Assembly: GCF_003363015.1 (NCBI RefSeq)
Contig: NZ_QRAP01000015.1
Span: forward strand, 1 to 44,071
Direction: 5' to 3'
Source: Enterobacillus tribolii
GTDB lineage: Bacteria > Pseudomonadota > Gammaproteobacteria > Enterobacterales > Enterobacteriaceae
DNA: 44,071 nt
The position numbers and the translations under genes are program-made. Positions 43,688 to 44,071 of the stretch are shown piece after piece. How positions within the stretch are numbered: position 1 is the first letter of the stretch; each line of letters opens with the position of its first letter. Under the pieces are notes generated by a model, which made no database searches, was not told where the DNA came from, and saw nothing but the letters and a program-made list of their open reading frames with translations.

Positions 43688-43867
43688 AATTCCCCCTATG
43701 AAGTAGAATTGAGTCTTTCATCTGGGTTAGTATACAAATTAGCTGTGACAGTTTTTGTCAGTACTCTTTCTCCTCGCAGATCACTTCTTTTACTCTCCAT
43801 TTTTTCAATAAAACTGTTCTGCTTTCACTATATATAGAATCCAGTTGCACTGTAGTCCCTCTGATTT

Positions 43868-43980
43868 TTAGTACCATTGCCAGTTAGAGTCCCCGGCCAG
43901 TTTTTGTCTTGCATAGATAACTGGCGGTATATCACCGAGTGAGCTATGCGGACGCTCCTCGTTATTGGATTTCCAGTTAA
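43868..43980 (-). pseudogene. IS3-family OrfB C-terminal remnant
   Basis: On the minus strand a frame ending at the TAA at 43870-43868 reads NWKSNNEERPHSSLGDIPPV and continues IYARQKLAGDSNWQWY to the stop. N-x-x-RPHSSLGxxPP is the hallmark end of the IS3-family integrase-type OrfB. Only about 40 codons match. The N-terminal part is missing to the right, where other sequence begins near 43985, so this is a truncated element. Confidence 0.75.
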
Positions 43981-44044
43981 TGGGATGGACTACCTCCTCC
44001 CTCTACGGTTAACTGTACGAAATATGCTCAGCAGGAGAATCACC

Positions 44045-44071
44045 ATGAATATCGTATTTCTGGGTATTGCT
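44045..44071 (+). mobile_element. Start of a possible IS110-type transposase, cut by window edge
   Basis: CAGGAG lies 8 bases before ATG 44045, which opens MNIVFLGIA before the sequence ends. IS110-family transposases typically begin M-N-x-V-F-x-G-I-D, so this fits an element inserted into the IS3 remnant. The residue where the first catalytic Asp is expected is Ala. Only nine codons are visible, so the call is tentative. Confidence 0.4.

Noticed and set aside
1-44071. CRISPR array or prophage core
   Set aside because: No regularly spaced repeats, cas genes, capsid or tail genes were seen; only IS and Rhs fragments.

Overview
The window reads as chromosome of a GC-rich member of the Enterobacterales. 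CcmA-I, MlaA, YeiP, YeiW, Mtr, YbgA, PhrB and Blc all look like E. coli or Serratia/Pectobacterium-type proteins, but I do not assign a genus. Both ends carry insertion-sequence debris. At the left are a truncated IS3-type OrfA and a frameshifted Rhs fragment, lying on the 3' side of tRNA-Arg(CCU). At the right are an IS3 OrfB tail and the first codons of what may be an IS110-type transposase.

Region by region: 1-700, IS3 and Rhs remnants beside the tRNA. 967-2448, a GAF/degenerate AAA+/Fis-HTH regulator. 2499-7896, a tight four-gene operon on the minus strand. Read 5' to 3' it encodes an exported aromatic-ammonia-lyase-family enzyme without the MIO tripeptide, a Tat-exported FAD reductase, a tetraheme cytochrome c, and a heptaheme cytochrome c fused to a membrane cytochrome b. 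7897-8428, a divergent control region with an FNR-like box and a 20-bp palindrome. 8429-15616, the complete cytochrome c maturation operon ccmABCDEFGHI. 15681-19075, mlaA, yeiP, mtr (with a TrpR-operator-like site) and yeiW. 19551-20851, two overlapping LuxR-type regulators. 20946-28323, a D-glucosaminate system: the sigma-54 activator DgaR, a -24/-12 promoter, a mannose-family PTS, and DgaE/DgaF. 28384-32989, two LysR regulators flanking three genes whose products all carry signal peptides. 33549-38778, a four-gene chaperone-usher fimbrial operon. 38892-41899, ybgA, phrB and blc. 41900-44071, an AT-richer stretch with small ORFs, an SDR enzyme and IS remnants.

The most exciting part is 2499-8428. 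The lyase-family protein lacks the Ala-Ser-Gly that forms the MIO electrophile of histidine, phenylalanine and tyrosine ammonia-lyases. Known MIO-less relatives are ergothionases, which split ergothioneine into thiourocanate and trimethylamine. Here the lyase has a Sec signal peptide. It is translationally coupled to a fumarate/urocanate-reductase-like flavoprotein lacking fumarate-specific residues, then to a separate tetraheme cytochrome resembling the heme domain of flavocytochrome c, and to a quinol-oxidising b/c fusion. The simplest reading is a self-contained periplasmic pathway: a betaine or amino acid is converted to an acrylate (thiourocanate or urocanate), which is then reduced as terminal electron acceptor with electrons from the quinol pool. 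An FNR-like box and the adjacent ccm operon fit anaerobic use. Substrate identity is inference.
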